The translations under genes were made by a program, and so were the position numbers. From Haloferax mucosum ATCC BAA-1512 (lineage in GTDB: Archaea; Halobacteriota; Halobacteria; Halobacteriales; Haloferacaceae), in contig NZ_AOLN01000011.1 of the NCBI RefSeq assembly GCF_000337815.1, positions 248,001 to 312,000 of the forward strand: a stretch of DNA of 64,000 nt. The letters run 5' to 3'. The number at the start of each line of letters is the position of its first letter. Position 1 is the first letter of the stretch. The notes under the pieces were generated by a model, which was given only the letters and a program-made list of their open reading frames with translations, had not been told where the DNA came from and ran no database searches. Below, piece after piece: positions 62,638 to 64,000 of the stretch.

Positions 62638-63349
62638 CGGGCGGGCGGAGGTCGGTCAAATCACGCTCGTCGGACTGTTCGTCACGGCGCTGACGACCGC
62701 ACAGCTGACCGCATCGAAACTGCTGGCCATTCCGCTTCCGTCGTTCATCGGCGAACTGCCGTTCGTCGGCGCGGCGATTCTCATGCCGGGAGCGGCGCTG
62801 GCGTACGCGCTCACGTTCTTCGCGTCGGACTGTTACTCCGAACTCTACGGCCGTCGGGCCGCGCAGACGATGGTGAACGTCGGCTTCGCAATGAACTTCG
62901 TGCTCCTCGTACTCGTCTGGGGGACCATCGCGGCACCCGCCGCAGACGCCGAATTCGCCGGCAACTTCGCCGAGGTGCTCTCTTCGGGAACGAACATCGT
63001 CGTCGGGAGCCTCTTTGCGTACCTCGTGAGTCAAAACTGGGACGTCATCGTCTTCCACAAAATCCGGGATGCGACCGACGGGTCGCTCCTGTGGCTCCGA
63101 AATATCGCTTCGACGGCGACGAGTCAGGCGTTCGACACGGTCATCTTCGTCGGCGTCGCGTTCTTCGTCGCACCGAAGGTGCTCGGTATCGGGCAGGTGC
63201 TCGAAGGGAACGTACTCGTCGGACTCATCATCGGACAGTACCTCCTAAAACTCCTCATCGCAATCGTCGATACGCCGTTCGTCTACGGAACCGTTGCACT
63301 CCTCGGTGGCAGAGCAGACGCCGCAGACGACGGTTGGGTCGCAGACTGA
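62630..63349 (+). CDS. Queuosine/archaeosine precursor transporter (YhhQ/DUF165 family)
   Basis: The 239-aa protein has about six membrane helices, and YALTFFASDCYSELYGRRAAQ is the YhhQ signature (the Asp and Tyr region). FFVAPKVLGIGQVL and a later DTPFVYGTVALL are further hallmarks. YhhQ imports 7-deazaguanine precursors of tRNA queuosine in bacteria. Archaea use related bases for archaeosine, so uptake of preQ0 is an inference. The start ATG lies inside the CopG coding end, and the gene is likely controlled by it. Confidence 0.88.
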   Translation: MSDGRAEVGQITLVGLFVTALTTAQLTASKLLAIPLPSFIGELPFVGAAILMPGAALAYALTFFASDCYSELYGRRAAQTMVNVGFAMNFVLLVLVWGTIAAPAADAEFAGNFAEVLSSGTNIVVGSLFAYLVSQNWDVIVFHKIRDATDGSLLWLRNIASTATSQAFDTVIFVGVAFFVAPKVLGIGQVLEGNVLVGLIIGQYLLKLLIAIVDTPFVYGTVALLGGRADAADDGWVAD

Positions 63350-63401
63350 GAGACGACGCCGTCGGACGGTTTATCTCTTTTGGTAGCATACCACACATTG
63401 T

Positions 63402-63578
63402 ATGGCTGTCGAGCGTCGCATCCGTCTCACCGAGCGAGACGGCATGGAGATGGGAATCCGCTGTCCGAACTGTGGGACATACACGTCGTTCGGCGACATC
63501 CTTGCGACGGGACACTGTCGCGGCGGTTGGAAAGGGTGTCAGACGGGTCTCCGACTCGACCTCGTGATAGTCGAGTGA
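63402..63578 (+). CDS. Small zinc protein with CxxC and a C-terminal Cys pair, 58 aa
   Basis: The protein starts MAVERRIRLTERDGMEMGIR, has CPNC, then GHCRGGWKGCQTGLRLD, so four cysteines form a likely zinc site with longer spacing on the second half. TTTATCTC about 30 nt upstream is a TATA candidate. It has no known relative by recall and is probably another haloarchaeal short zinc protein. Confidence 0.75.
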   Translation: MAVERRIRLTERDGMEMGIRCPNCGTYTSFGDILATGHCRGGWKGCQTGLRLDLVIVE

Positions 63579-63645
63579 AAAGAGACGGTGTGGCGGCGAA
63601 CGCCCGACCGCTCGGACGCAACGACGAATGGATACTGAGTGGAAC

Positions 63646-64000
63646 TCAGATGGTCGCGTCGGCGTTCGGCGACTCGTTCAGATAGAGGTACGCGGCCGCG
63701 ATAGAGAAGACGGCCTCGCCGCTCTTCGAGAGAACCGCCATGTCGTTGAGCGGGCCGTTCATGACGAAGAACGCGACAATCTGCGCCAGCGCGAACGCGA
63801 TGGCGACGAGATAGAACTCACGCCGCCATAACTTGCTCAGGTAGACGGCGATACCCGCGAGGAAGCCGACACCAGCGAGGACGAACAGAATCGCCTGCGT
63901 CTGGTTGAACCCCATCACCACCGGTGCGAGCGAGAGATGAGCGTACACGGACGCTAACGCACCGAGGATGGCGACGTACGGAACGATACCCGACGGTAAT
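63646..64000 (-). CDS. Multi-pass membrane protein, cut by the right edge
   Basis: The frame is open from the right edge and ends in ...VFSIAAAYLYLNESPNADATI. It has at least three hydrophobic segments in the window, at about ILGALASVYAHLSLAPVV, AILFVLAGVGFLAGIAVYL and FYLVAIAFALAQIVAFFVM. Inside the window an ATG at 63915 could also start a shorter 89-aa protein, but the open frame upstream is hydrophobic and looks coding. The family function is unknown. Confidence 0.6.
   Translation of the reverse strand, partial: LPSGIVPYVAILGALASVYAHLSLAPVVMGFNQTQAILFVLAGVGFLAGIAVYLSKLWRREFYLVAIAFALAQIVAFFVMNGPLNDMAVLSKSGEAVFSIAAAYLYLNESPNADATI

Overview
The window is chromosomal DNA from a halophilic archaeon, most likely Haloferax or a close relative in the Haloferacaceae. 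The evidence is a GC-rich sequence, very acidic predicted proteins, archaeal information-processing genes (MCM, TFB, clamp loader, Orc1/Cdc6), TATA boxes about 25-30 nt upstream of often leaderless starts, PGF-CTERM surface proteins, a tandem double TatC, and a recognisable SAMP2 ubiquitin-like protein with Lys58 and a C-terminal GG. I see no rRNA, tRNA, CRISPR array, transposase or integrase. It reads as core chromosome, with one repeat-rich surface-protein pocket.

Layout. 1-5.4 kb: start of a phosphate permease, a membrane-anchored HTH regulator, a metallophosphatase, a cation efflux protein, threonine aldolase and an M29 aminopeptidase. 5.8-13.9 kb: divergent lrp/glnA, PAP2 phosphatase, a YihY-type membrane protein, Trm1, a SWIM-type zinc protein, a beta-propeller protein and PRPP synthetase. 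13.9-18.1 kb: small membrane proteins, a family-4-like uracil-DNA glycosylase, a HIT protein, a MinD-like protein lacking Walker lysines, and TFB. 18.2-24.6 kb: a minus-strand group led by MCM, with four uncharacterised proteins and an intact MinD/ParA ATPase; a CMI4-like protein lies upstream. 24.7-26.7 kb: bioY-bioM-bioN behind a BirA-like operator.

26.8-34.7 kb: a membrane Fe-S oxidoreductase, a ferritin-like protein, a pilin-like protein, a ferredoxin, and three tandem PGF-CTERM surface proteins separated by nearly identical spacers. 34.8-42.3 kb: a glutaryl-CoA-dehydrogenase-like enzyme, a glutamine amidotransferase, an APC permease, an alpha/beta-hydrolase-fold protein lacking its nucleophile, and AlaS. 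42.5-50.5 kb: a multi-sensor histidine kinase, clamp loader small subunit, SAMP2, an acetyltransferase, an HTH regulator, a phosphohexomutase, a GIY-YIG protein, a small zinc protein, LarB and a 55-aa histone-fold protein. 50.6-64 kb: RpiA, Orc1/Cdc6, an HhH-MutS ATPase, LarE, a histidine phosphatase, an SRPBCC protein, divergent TatCo and TatCt, a CopG regulator overlapping a YhhQ-type transporter, a small zinc protein, and a membrane protein that runs off the right edge.

Themes. Replication and repair genes recur (mcm, clamp loader, orc, mutS-like, UDG). Several regulators or transport genes have palindromes in their core promoters (lrp/glnA, tfb, bioY, copG, the HTH gene at 47 kb). Several 50-60 aa CxxC zinc proteins are present. 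The least explained features are the MCM-linked unknown genes, the lysine-less MinD homologue, the nucleophile-less hydrolase and the near-identical spacers of the surface-protein trio.
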